Shown: one piece after another, positions 56,441 to 64,000 of the stretch
Layout of the letters: every line of letters starts with the position of its first letter
How positions within the stretch are numbered: position 1 is the first letter of the stretch
DNA from: an uncultured Nitrospiraceae bacterium
Lineage (GTDB): Bacteria; Nitrospirota; Thermodesulfovibrionia; Thermodesulfovibrionales; SM23-35
Assembly (NCBI GenBank): GCA_937138415.1
Contig: CAKZPA010000044.1
Coordinates: forward strand, 87,920-151,919
Direction of reading: 5' to 3'
Length of the DNA: 64,000 nt
Program-made: the position numbers and the translations under genes
The notes under the pieces: model-generated
Seen by the model: only the letters and a program-made list of their open reading frames with translations
Database searches by the model: none
What the model was told of the DNA's origin: nothing

Positions 56441-59278
56441 TCACGTCGTCTCCTCGTACAACGAATTGGTTATCTCGGCGATCTTCTGCCGCGTTTCTCC
56501 GATCTTCCTCAGGAGCAGGTCGTGCGACGGTATCCGGAGGAAGCTTGCTATGACTCCCAACAGCTCTGCGTCGCTCCTCACCACGTCTTCTTCATTCAAT
56601 CGCAGAAGCGTGTCCACAGTTTTCAGGAAGCGGTATGAATGAACGAGGGATGAAGCGGTTTTGCCATCAAGGATAGCATATTTCACGAGCCTTTGAAAGG
56701 CGGATTCCGTGTCGTGCACGATGAGGTCCGCCCCGCGCGCGGCGTGCTTCATCTGAAGGTACTGGACGAAGAACTCGACTTCCTTGATCCCGCCGGGTCC
56801 GTTCTTCAGGTCGAGTCCCGCGGATTCCTTCGCGATCTCCGCGACGATCCGCGCCCGCATCTGCCGCATGTCGGTACCGCGCAGTTCGTTTCCCCGCGCG
56901 ACGAGGCACTCCCTCCTCAACCGCATGAACGACCGGAGGAGGTTCATGTCCCCGGCGACGGGGCGGGCCCTGAGGAGGGATTGGACCTCCCATGGTCGCG
57001 CGGCGGACGCGTAGTAGGCGGCGTATCCCCGGATGTCCCGGACGAGAATGCCGCGGGAGCCGTCGGGCCTCAAACGCATGTCGATCCGGTAGGCGTAACC
57101 TTTCGCGGTGTACTCCGCGAGAAATCTGATCACGTCCTCAGCGAAGCCGGCGCCTTTCGGGGAAGTCGCTTCTTCCTCCGACCCGTGGCTGTCTTCGCTG
57201 ATGAAGAGGAGATCGAGGTCCGAACCGATGTTCAGACTGCGCGCCCCGTATCCGCCAAGCCCGACAACGGCGAATCCTCTTTTCGCTGCGAGGTGTTCGA
57301 CGATCGCCCTGATGATGACGTCGGCGAGCATGCTCAGTCTATGCTGGAAGGAAGAAACGTCGAGCGATTCCCGCAGGAAGAGCATTCCCAGTTTCATCTC
57401 TTCCGTGTTTTTGAAGTCCCGGACAACCGAGACGGGATCGGCGGATCCGCCGAGTGTCCTGACCAGCCGTTCCTGGGACGACGCGACGTGTGCGCGCGCG
57501 TCGGGGTATTCGAACACGGCCTCCAGGTTGTCGAGGCTGAGGAGGAGGTGGGATAGATACGTGCTCGAGGAGAAGACGCCCGCGAGCGCCTTCAAGCTGT
57601 CCCCGCTCTGGAGGAGGAGTTCCAGATAGGATGCGTGATGGCCGATCTTCTCGATGAAGGAGAGGAGAGTGACGAGACCCCTGTCCTTTCGCGCGCTCTG
57701 CATCGTCTGTTCGAGGAGGAGCGGGATCGTTTTTCTGAGGAGCGTCCTCTCGCGGAGGGTTTTGCACGTGACGACCTGTTCGCCGAGTGCGCGGACTTCC
57801 TTGAGCGCGGAAAATGGGTCCCGAAACCCTTTAAACGCGAGGTATTCTTCCAGGGCGTTATCCGGCAGCTCGTCGATCGCGGAGAGGAGGATCTCCGGCA
57901 TGGCGTCCGTTCCTCCGAGGAGCGCGTGGTACATATCCCTGACCGCGAGGCGCATGATTTTCAGTTTCGTCAGAAATTCCCGGGCGCCCGGAAAGTGCAT
58001 CTTCGCGGCGAGCGTCATTACTTCCGCCTCATCCGTCGGCAGAGAACAGGTCTGGAGGTCGTCTCTCATCTGGAGCACGTGTTCGATCCGCCTAAGCATC
58101 CGGTAACTGTCGGAGAGCATCGTTGCTTCATCCGCTGACAGAAAGCGTTCCTTTTTCAGTTCCTCGATCATGGCGAAGACCGACCGTTCCCGCAAATTCT
58201 TCTTTTCGCCGCCGTAGAGGAGCTGGAAGGTCTGCAGGAAGAACTCGATCTCCCGTATGCCGCCGTAGCCGCGTTTGAGATCGTTGACGTCCGCAATCGA
58301 ATCGATCTTTTTCTTGAGCGATTTGATCTCCTCGATGTCGTCGTAGTCCGCGGAGCGTTTCCAGACGAAGGGCTCGATCACGCGCAGGAGAGCGTCGCCA
58401 AGAGGGATATCTCCCGCCACCGGCCGCGCCCGAATGAGTGCGAGTCGCTCCCACGTTTTCCCCCACGCCTCGTAGTAGGCGCGGTACGAGTCGAGATCGA
58501 GGGAGAGCGCTCCCTTTTGACCGTTCGGACGAAGGCGGAGATCGACGCGGTACGCAATGCCGTCTTCCGTCGCGGCATGGAGGAGCGCGGACAATGTCTC
58601 GGTGAGCGCGCACTGGTACTCGTGGGCGGAGATCGTATTCTGCCGGATGCCGAAGGGATTCAGGGTGCCGGTCGATGAGCCCTCCGCCGTCCTGTATACG
58701 GTCATGATGTCGACGTCCGAGCTGTAGTTCAGTTCCGACGCCCCCAACTTGCCCATGCCGATGACGCAGAACGCGTTCTGTCTGAGCAGACCGAACCGCC
58801 GCCGCACGATGGTCGATGCCACATCGAGCGCTCCTTCGAGCAGCGCTTCGGCGAGCGTGCTCAGTTCCCGCATGCTCTGCCGGAGGTCGGCCATACCCGA
58901 AATATCCCTCAGCGTGATCGCGAGGAGGAAATCCTTCTTCACGGTGCGGAGGAGCTTCATCGCGCTATGGCGGTAGCGATCGGGGTTTATCTCGTCCCCG
59001 AACGAACCCTTCATCCCTTCGATCTCCGCGAGGATGCGGGGCTTCGACGGGCATTCTGAAACCTGTTCGAGGGCCCATGCCAGTTTCCGGGGTTGATTGA
59101 CGCAGTAGTCGGAGAGAAACTGGCTGTACGCGCACAGGCGTGCGATTGTGGGGAGCTGGTGCGAATGGCCCTCGATGAGATCGGGTGACGCGTCGAGGAG
59201 CCGCTCGAGATTCTTCTGAGACCGCGCCGGATCCGGCGTCGCGGCGGAGGCGTCTCGTATCATCGTATGCATCGTCAT
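56441..59278 (-). CDS. glnE: Glutamine synthetase adenylyltransferase/deadenylyltransferase
   Basis: A 945-residue bifunctional enzyme that adenylylates and deadenylylates glutamine synthetase. The N-terminal (deadenylylating) nucleotidyltransferase domain has IGMGKLGASELNYSSDVDIMTVY; the C-terminal (adenylylating) one has VVGLGGYGARSLNIGSDLDLLFI; each is followed by GlnD/E-type R-rich segments such as YRVDLRLRPNGQKGALS and YRIDMRLRPDGSRGILV, and by GYGGIREIEFFLQ and GPGGIKEVEFFVQ. Length matches the family. Divergent from glnB, whose PII product normally controls this enzyme. Confidence 0.96.
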   Translation of the reverse strand: MTMHTMIRDASAATPDPARSQKNLERLLDASPDLIEGHSHQLPTIARLCAYSQFLSDYCVNQPRKLAWALEQVSECPSKPRILAEIEGMKGSFGDEINPDRYRHSAMKLLRTVKKDFLLAITLRDISGMADLRQSMRELSTLAEALLEGALDVASTIVRRRFGLLRQNAFCVIGMGKLGASELNYSSDVDIMTVYRTAEGSSTGTLNPFGIRQNTISAHEYQCALTETLSALLHAATEDGIAYRVDLRLRPNGQKGALSLDLDSYRAYYEAWGKTWERLALIRARPVAGDIPLGDALLRVIEPFVWKRSADYDDIEEIKSLKKKIDSIADVNDLKRGYGGIREIEFFLQTFQLLYGGEKKNLRERSVFAMIEELKKERFLSADEATMLSDSYRMLRRIEHVLQMRDDLQTCSLPTDEAEVMTLAAKMHFPGAREFLTKLKIMRLAVRDMYHALLGGTDAMPEILLSAIDELPDNALEEYLAFKGFRDPFSALKEVRALGEQVVTCKTLRERTLLRKTIPLLLEQTMQSARKDRGLVTLLSFIEKIGHHASYLELLLQSGDSLKALAGVFSSSTYLSHLLLSLDNLEAVFEYPDARAHVASSQERLVRTLGGSADPVSVVRDFKNTEEMKLGMLFLRESLDVSSFQHRLSMLADVIIRAIVEHLAAKRGFAVVGLGGYGARSLNIGSDLDLLFISEDSHGSEEEATSPKGAGFAEDVIRFLAEYTAKGYAYRIDMRLRPDGSRGILVRDIRGYAAYYASAARPWEVQSLLRARPVAGDMNLLRSFMRLRRECLVARGNELRGTDMRQMRARIVAEIAKESAGLDLKNGPGGIKEVEFFVQYLQMKHAARGADLIVHDTESAFQRLVKYAILDGKTASSLVHSYRFLKTVDTLLRLNEEDVVRSDAELLGVIASFLRIPSHDLLLRKIGETRQKIAEITNSLYEETT

Positions 59279-59337
59279 CCGTCTTTTGATAGTATAGCAA
59301 ACGGCTTGGCGCTGACCCGCGCGACGGGAATATCACA

Positions 59338-59355
59338 TCGGACAGGAGTCCGGTG
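59338..59355 (+). promoter_or_regulatory. Hairpin in the glnB leader
   Basis: ATCGGAC-AGGA-GTCCGGT forms a seven-pair stem (one G-T) ending two bases before the GAGGAGG ribosome site of glnB. It could modulate ribosome access; the transcription start is not known, so whether it is in the mRNA is inferred. Confidence 0.35.
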
Positions 59356-59356
59356 A

Positions 59357-59707
<351 letters not shown>

Positions 59708-59721
59708 CATGGACAATGGAT

Positions 59722-59827
59722 AAAAAGGGGACAGGCACCTTTTTTTCAGCATCACAGCCTTCACGCCGCACTGTATGCCGCACGCAATTCAAGACTTTAC
59801 CTGATTATGTGACGAGCCCGTCCTGAG
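59722..59827 (+). repeat. Dispersed repeat R2, copy 2
   Basis: Starts AAAAAGGGGACAGGCACC and continues with CAGCCTTCACGCCGCAC, GCACGCAATTCAAGAC and TTTACCTGATTATGTGACG. Apart from small differences, it is the reverse complement of 62407-62513 throughout. Followed at once by a palindrome ending GAAGCATGAC (about 59860). Confidence 0.7.
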
Positions 59828-59890
59828 CAACGTGTCGTGGTGAGCCTGTCGAAGCATGACAGCCTCCCCTTTTAAGTCCGGTGGGCCCCT

Positions 59891-60706
59891 TCACCTCTTC
59901 TTGTACGCGATGAAATTATGCACCATCTCCGCGCCGATCAGAAAAATGCAGGAGGAGTAGAAGACCCAGAGGAGGAAGACGACGAAGGCGGTGAGCGGCC
60001 CGTAGATCGTCCCGAATTTCAGAATCGCGCCGATGTACCATGTGAAGAGGTGCTTCGCGACCTCGAGGAGCGTCGTTGAGAAGAACGCCCCGGCAAGGGC
60101 GTACGAGAGCTTTACTTTCGTCTTCGGGAAAAAGACATACATGACGGTGATCGTGCAGAAGACCATGAGAAAAGGGATGACGTACTGTATCGTGGCGGCC
60201 GTCACGAGACCGATGCGTATTTCCGGGAAGAGGTGACGGACGCTCTTTAGGATGGTGACCAGGGACGTCGCCGCGAACGAGACGAAGATGACGAGGATGA
60301 GAAAGGACTTGATGAGCAGGGAAACGAGGATCGACCAGACGAGCGATCGCTTCTTTTCCACCTTGAAAATGACGTGGAGCGCGTTTTCGATCGATAAAAA
60401 CACCTGGTACGACAGCACGCCATAGAGGACGAGGCTCAGGATGCCGATGCCGTGGAAGTCGATCAATTTGCTCAATTCCTTCGTGATCCCTTTCGTGATC
60501 GCGGGGAAAAAACTGACGAGGCGGGTGGCGAAGAACTCGTAGAAGCTCTCGTAACGGCCGAGCAGGTAGCCGAAAATAGTCGCGAGGAAAAGGCAGAGGG
60601 GCACGAGCGCCATCATGGCGAAGTAGGAGATGGCGCCGGCCAGCATCGGTCCTCCGTCCCTGAAGAAGTCCCTGAAGCTTCTCGCGAGAATCTGGACGTA
60701 CCTCAT
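59891..60706 (-). CDS. YihY/BrkB-family inner-membrane protein
   Basis: A 271-residue membrane protein with about six helices. The N-terminal RDFFRDGGPMLAGAISYFAMMALVPLCLFL is the family hallmark, followed by conserved VMYVFFPKTKVKLSYALAGAFFSTTLLE and YGPLTAFVVFLLWVFYSSCIFLIGAE. Once annotated as ribonuclease BN in error; function remains unclear. Stands alone between glnB and der, 97 bp after the der-side gap. Confidence 0.9.
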   Translation of the reverse strand: MRYVQILARSFRDFFRDGGPMLAGAISYFAMMALVPLCLFLATIFGYLLGRYESFYEFFATRLVSFFPAITKGITKELSKLIDFHGIGILSLVLYGVLSYQVFLSIENALHVIFKVEKKRSLVWSILVSLLIKSFLILVIFVSFAATSLVTILKSVRHLFPEIRIGLVTAATIQYVIPFLMVFCTITVMYVFFPKTKVKLSYALAGAFFSTTLLEVAKHLFTWYIGAILKFGTIYGPLTAFVVFLLWVFYSSCIFLIGAEMVHNFIAYKKR

Positions 60707-60803
60707 GCGATCGTGCGACGACCCGTTCTCGTCCTATGGGAGAATGGGTGGGACGGGAAGGGCGTTCCGTCTCTCCTTTCGCGCGCGTGCTGAGCTCGCT
60801 CCG

Positions 60804-62120
60804 TCATTTCCGGTCCGTCTTCTGCCTGATGAAGATTCTTACGGGGGTGCCCATGAACGAAAAACGGCTTCTGATGATCTTTTCGATGTGGCGTTTGTGA
60901 ATATCTTTCACGGCGCCAGCGTGATTCACGAAAAGCGCGAAAGAGGGCGGCTCCGTCGCGACCTGCGTGACGAAGTGCATCTTCACCGGTTTGCCTCTGT
61001 AGGAGGGCATCGTTATCGACGACCGCATCTCCTCGAAGGCTCTGTTCAGTTCGGCGGTCGGTATTCTTTTCTTCCGCTCGCTGATGATCGCGTCGACGAG
61101 CGGGAAGATCTTCGTGATCCGCTTTTTCTCGATAGCCGAAATGGTGAGGACCGGAGCGTACGGCATGAACCACATGTTTCTCCGCGCGCTTTCGAGGAGC
61201 GCATCGCGGGTTTCTTCGGACTTTTGGAGGAGATCCCACTTGTTGAGGAGGAGGATGGCGCCTTTTCCGTAGCGGTCCACGATGCCCGCGATCCTCTGGT
61301 CCTGATCGACGATACCGCTCGTCGCATCGAGAACGATGAGCGCCACGTCGCACCGTTCGATGCTCCGAATCGCCCGGACGGCGGCGAATCGTTCGAGAGA
61401 GTAGCCGGAGGCGCTCTTTCTCCTTAGGCCCGCCGTATCGATGAGAAGATATTTTTTCCCGTAGTGCGCACACACGCTGTCTATCGCGTCCCTCGTCGTC
61501 CCGGGCAGCGGGCTCACGATCATTCTCTTTTTGCCGAGGAGGGTGTTCACGAGGGTCGATTTCCCGACGTTCGGCCTCCCGACGACGGCGAGTTTCGGGT
61601 ATTCGACGGATTCTCCCGCGTAGGGTGGAAGAAGCGAGACGAGCTTTTCCATGAGATCGTCGTATCCGTAGCCTGTCGCGGCGGAGACGGGGATCAGTTC
61701 CTCGACGCCGAGAGGGTAGAAATCGTAGAGCCTGTCGTCCCGCGTCGGTCCGTCGATCTTGTTCACCGCCGAGATGACCTTTTTCCCGGACGCTCTCAGG
61801 GTGCGGGAGATCTCGACGTCGGAGGGCACGAGCCCCTGTTTTCCGTCGAGAAGGTGGATGATGACGTCGGCTTCGTCGATAGCGAAGAGCGCCTGTTCCC
61901 TGATCTGAGCGAATATGTCGTCCGACGGTTCAGGATAGAATCCGCCCGTGTCGACCACGATGAAGTGTTTCCCGTCCCACTCCGCGTCACGGTAGTTCCG
62001 GTCGCGCGTGACGCCCGGGATGTCCTCGATGATGGCCGACGCAGATTCCGTGATGCGGTTGAAGAGGGTCGATTTACCGACGTTCGGTCTGCCCACGATG
62101 ACGACGATCGGTTTCGGCAT
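60804..62120 (-). CDS. der: Ribosome-assembly GTPase Der (EngA)
   Basis: A 438-residue protein with two tandem G domains and a C-terminal KH-like domain, essential for 50S subunit maturation. G1 motifs GRPNVGKSTLFNR (about 8-20) and GRPNVGKSTLVNT (about 182-194); G3 DTGGF and DTAGL; G4 NKID and NKWD. The C-terminus RSRFSFMGTPVRIFIRQK is the KH end. Repeat sequence begins about 30 bp upstream of its start. Confidence 0.96.
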   Translation of the reverse strand: MPKPIVVIVGRPNVGKSTLFNRITESASAIIEDIPGVTRDRNYRDAEWDGKHFIVVDTGGFYPEPSDDIFAQIREQALFAIDEADVIIHLLDGKQGLVPSDVEISRTLRASGKKVISAVNKIDGPTRDDRLYDFYPLGVEELIPVSAATGYGYDDLMEKLVSLLPPYAGESVEYPKLAVVGRPNVGKSTLVNTLLGKKRMIVSPLPGTTRDAIDSVCAHYGKKYLLIDTAGLRRKSASGYSLERFAAVRAIRSIERCDVALIVLDATSGIVDQDQRIAGIVDRYGKGAILLLNKWDLLQKSEETRDALLESARRNMWFMPYAPVLTISAIEKKRITKIFPLVDAIISERKKRIPTAELNRAFEEMRSSITMPSYRGKPVKMHFVTQVATEPPSFALFVNHAGAVKDIHKRHIEKIIRSRFSFMGTPVRIFIRQKTDRK

Positions 62121-62148
62121 GGATTAATTGTACCTGAAAGAGGGAACC

Positions 62149-62269
62149 TAAAAGGGACAGGCACCTTTTTTCAGCGTCGCAACCTTTACGCTCCACGATA
62201 TGCGGCATGCAAAGACAGACTTTCCCTCATTGCGTGAAAAAAGAATCATAAAAAGTAGCCTGTCCACTT
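62149..62269. mobile_element. About 120-bp MITE-like element
   Basis: Left end AAAGGGACAGGCACCTTTTTT and right end AAAAAGTAGCCTGTCCACTTT are imperfect inverted repeats. The interior resembles a decayed R2 core (CAACCTTTACGC, GGCATGCAAAGAC). Ends of the type GGGACAGGC...TTTTT are common at the edges of IS200/REP-associated-transposase elements in environmental genomes; no transposase is encoded here. Confidence 0.5.
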
Positions 62270-62275
62270 TGTGCG

Positions 62276-62355
62276 CCCGACAAAGTCACTGGATTCCGGT
62301 TTTCACCGGAATGACAGCCTTGAAAATGTTTTCTCTCTTTTGTTGCCATGCCGGA
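62276..62355 (+). repeat. Dispersed repeat R1, long copy
   Basis: Near-identical to 53915-54000, including the hairpin GGATTCCGG-TTTTCA-CCGGAATGAC and the flank AGCCTTGAAAATGTTTTCTC. In both places it directly follows an R2-type end. Confidence 0.7.
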
Positions 62356-62406
62356 CAACGATACACCTGCCTCGTCATGGTTCGACACGCTCACCATGAG
62401 ACATTG

Positions 62407-62513
62407 CTCAGGAGAGGCTCGTCACATAATCAGGCAAAGTCTTGAATTGCGTGCGGCGTATATTAGGGCGTGAAGGTTATGATGCAGAAAATGGAGTAGC
62501 CTGTCCCCTTTTT
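62407..62513 (-). repeat. Dispersed repeat R2, copy 3
   Basis: Reverse complement of 59722-59827 apart from small differences; its outer end is AAAAAGGGGACAGGC on the minus strand. The last dozen codons of the gene at 62477-62986 lie inside this repeat. Confidence 0.7.
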
Positions 62514-62986
62514 GGACCGCGTGTCGAAATTCGCTCGAACTCCTCGACCATCGCGAGCCACAGCTCCGCGACTTCCCTGAGCGCCTCGTCGAACTCCCTG
62601 TATCCCGGTCTCGCCTCGATGTAGTCGAGCAGAGGATCGCAGAAGTACCATGTGCAACCGGAGGGTCTCCGCCATCGCTCTATGGAACAGCCGTCCGCGC
62701 CAAGATAAGGACAGGGATCCGTTTCATGGGACGCGGCAACGGCGGCGGGCGGCGTGACGTCGAGCGCGCGGAGGTACACGCGATCTTCGCGAGAGTACAC
62801 GCCGTGTTTGCTGATGCAGCAGACGTTCCTGCAGCCGGGGCAAATATGCTGGTTCGCGTCCTGGAGAAAGGGGTCGATTCGTTCGATGCCGTCCCTTATT
62901 TTCCGCGCGAGCGTCCTCACGTTTTCCAGTTCTTCCGCGAACGTGTCGAACGCCGTCTCTATCGATCGAATCGCGTGCTCATCCAT
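62477..62986 (-). CDS. YkgJ-like cysteine-cluster protein
   Basis: A 169-residue protein with nine cysteines, including ICPGCRNVCCISKHG, DPCPYLGADGCSIERWRRPSGC and YFC, the pattern of CxxCxxxCC zinc/iron-chelating (YkgJ/Fe-S-like) domains. N-terminal 45 residues are helical. A role in metal or Fe-S binding is inferred. Its final residues (PKRGQATPFSAS) are encoded by repeat R2, so the original 3' end has been replaced or extended by the repeat. Confidence 0.75.
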   Translation of the reverse strand: MDEHAIRSIETAFDTFAEELENVRTLARKIRDGIERIDPFLQDANQHICPGCRNVCCISKHGVYSREDRVYLRALDVTPPAAVAASHETDPCPYLGADGCSIERWRRPSGCTWYFCDPLLDYIEARPGYREFDEALREVAELWLAMVEEFERISTRGPKRGQATPFSAS

Positions 62987-63365
62987 GACTCGGGATCACC
63001 GTAAGTTTTAGTGACCGTCCCATAATAATATGACGCGCCTTTTTTGTCATGCCCGAGGTTCGCAATGGAGACATATGAAGACTCAGGATCCCCGAACCTT
63101 TCAAAAGGACCGATGGGCGGGAACGTCGGAGGATGACGAATAATAAAGCCATCGAGCGTAGAATGGGGCCACGTCTAAAAGGAAATAAGAGCTGTCATGG
63201 TGAACGTGTCGAAGCATGATGTTGTGGAGCAATGAGGATGTTATCCTTCGACGGGCTCAGGATGACTATGTGATAGCATTGCGGTGAAAAGAGAAATAGA
63301 GTGTCATGGTGGGCGTTCGGCTGAGCTCACGTCGAAGGCGTGTCGAACCATGACGGTCGTTCGAA
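62987..63365. other. Repeat-rich gap before the GIY-YIG gene
   Basis: No gene. Contains palindromic GTCATGGTGAACGTGTCGAA (63194-63213) and the left direct repeat at 63243-63353. About 63130-63160 (GAGCGTAGAATGGGG) weakly resembles the core of R2. Confidence 0.5.
63243..63353 (+). repeat. Left direct repeat flanking the GIY-YIG gene
   Basis: Runs from ATCCTTCGAC through CTCAGGATGAC, TGTGATAGC and GAGCTCACG to GTCGAACCATGAC. The same order of blocks recurs at 63645-63769. Confidence 0.65.
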
Positions 63366-63683
63366 ATGAAAAGCTATTATGTCTCCATATTGCGTTGCTC
63401 CGACGGCAGTTATTATACCGGTGTTACTAATAACGTGGGAAAACGCGTTTACGAATATCAAGAAGGCCTGATCAGAGGGTGCTATACTCATAAGAGAAGA
63501 CCGGTCGTATTGGCGTATACTGAGGCGTTTCCCGATATCGTCGCGGCGATTTCGAGGGAAAAACATATTAAGGGGTGGACGCGAAGAAGGAAAGAGGCTT
63601 TGATCTCTGGACATATCGAGAAGTTGGTCGGCTTGGCAGCGGGTCATCCTTCGACCGTTCGACAAGCTCACGGCTCAGGATGA
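63366..63683 (+). CDS. Small GIY-YIG nuclease-domain protein
   Basis: A 105-residue single-domain protein of the UPF0213/YhbQ type. YYVSILRCSDGSYYTGVTNNVGKRVYEY contains the GIY-YIG tyrosines and glycine and the following arginine; CYTHKRRPVVLAYTEAF and AAISREKHIKGWTRRRKEALI supply the family core with the metal-binding glutamate. Residues after about 92 (GHPSTVRQAHGSG) come from the right-hand direct repeat. The gene sits between two 110-125 bp direct repeats with no other gene near, an arrangement that suggests a link between this nuclease and the repeats. Its cellular role is unknown. Confidence 0.85.
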   Translation: MKSYYVSILRCSDGSYYTGVTNNVGKRVYEYQEGLIRGCYTHKRRPVVLAYTEAFPDIVAAISREKHIKGWTRRRKEALISGHIEKLVGLAAGHPSTVRQAHGSG

Positions 63684-63769
63684 CATTGTGATAGCGTTAC
63701 ACGGAGGAAAATAAGAGGTATCATGGTGAGGGTTCGACTGAGCTCACGCCGAAGGCATGTCGAACCATG
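63645..63769 (+). repeat. Right direct repeat flanking the GIY-YIG gene
   Basis: Aligns with 63243-63353 in the same orientation: ATCCTTCGACC, GGCTCAGGATGAC, TTGTGATAGCGTTAC, GTTCGACTGAGCTCACG and CGAACCATG, with a short insertion near the start. Confidence 0.65.
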
Positions 63770-63814
63770 GATGCTCGGCCGCAGGTGCACCAGGATCACG
63801 TCAGAGGATGACGA

Positions 63815-63853
63815 GGAAAGGGAAGAGGGAAGAGGGAAGAGGGAAGAGGGAAG
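63815..63853 (+). repeat. Heptanucleotide tandem repeat
   Basis: About five units of GGAAGAG in purine-rich sequence, ending the repeat array. It is followed by CTCTCCC-GATGA-GGGGAGAGG, a further inverted repeat at about 63893-63913. No gene is visible from 63684 to the end of the window. Confidence 0.6.
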
Positions 63854-64000
63854 TTGCATATCACTATCCGGCTTTTGCATGGATGGTAGAACCCTCTCCC
63901 GATGAGGGGAGAGGGGAGGGTGAGGGTGTGGGATGAATGACCTCCATATACGGCTCCTCTCCGCGGTGAATCTTCGCCCCTCGAGGGAGAGATGATATTG

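Larger units (their letters stand above)
62121..62476. other. Repeat-filled region between der and the cysteine-cluster gene
   Basis: Contains no gene. It is made of a short element with inverted ends (62149-62269), an R1 long copy (62276-62355), a palindrome (about 62376-62400) and the beginning of an R2 copy, with almost no unique sequence left over. Confidence 0.6.

Noticed and set aside
63815..63853. CRISPR-like array
   Set aside because: The units are seven bases long with no spacers; it is a simple tandem repeat and no cas genes occur in the window.

Overview
The window (about 57-58% G+C by eye) is a chromosome segment from a diderm bacterium. Diderm membranes are indicated by an LptF/LptG permease pair, a MacA/ABC/TolC-type efflux operon, phosphatidylserine decarboxylase and a probable outer-membrane protein. 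Gene content (small siroheme sulfite reductase, GlnE/PII, queuosine genes, GH57 branching enzyme, very large PEP/pyruvate-binding protein, many short dispersed palindromes) would fit an environmental Nitrospirota/Desulfobacterota-like lineage, but no gene here fixes the phylum and that placement is inference.

Layout. 1-840: 3' part of fabH. 841-1658: gene-free, with palindromic repeats and a 180-bp element bounded by a 17-bp inverted repeat. 1659-6049 (-): operon of a small membrane protein, two zinc dehydrogenases, a GHKL (Hsp90/MORC-like) ATPase and a cupin. 6103-12284: small 4-Cys NifU-like protein, mutS2-rarA, nicotinate phosphoribosyltransferase, EamA transporter. 12285-17932 (-): TolC, MacA-like adaptor, ABC ATPase and two tandem FtsX/MacB-type permeases. 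18247-23700: candidate exopolysaccharide locus of outer-membrane protein, membrane-anchored SLT-domain protein, processive GT2 synthase, GH18 hydrolase, LuxR-type regulator and PilZ protein; a 42-nt sequence recurs upstream of both the outer-membrane gene and the PilZ gene. 23930-29454 (-): unusual GAPDH and a 1388-aa PEP/pyruvate-binding protein. 29506-38973 (+): queE, glgP, ilvC, psd, small sulfite reductase, lptF/lptG, GH57 branching enzyme. 38952-45943 (-): LysR regulator, RNase P RNA, zinc-ribbon coiled-coil protein, a CAU tRNA, and a macromolecular-synthesis cluster rpsU-nif3-dnaG-rpoD. 46139-48746 (+): enhancer-binding-protein-like regulator with degenerate ATPase motifs, and a DUF4139 protein. 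48784-51580 (-): trkH, trkA. 51662-53622 (+): tgt and a CDF metal transporter. 54297-59707: nitrogen block glnE, amidotransferase and glnA (-), divergent glnB (+). 59891-62986 (-): YihY, Der, a cysteine-cluster protein. 63366-63683: GIY-YIG nuclease between two direct repeats.

How the genes work together. GlgP and the GH57 enzyme handle glycogen; QueE and Tgt are two steps of queuosine modification; GlnA/GlnE/GlnB manage nitrogen assimilation; TrkH/TrkA import potassium; RpsU, DnaG and RpoD link translation, replication and transcription. The most original parts are the polysaccharide locus with its shared upstream element, the ATPase-dead EBP-like regulator beside a perfect palindrome, the GHKL ATPase inside a dehydrogenase operon, and the repeat families that supply the final codons of two genes.
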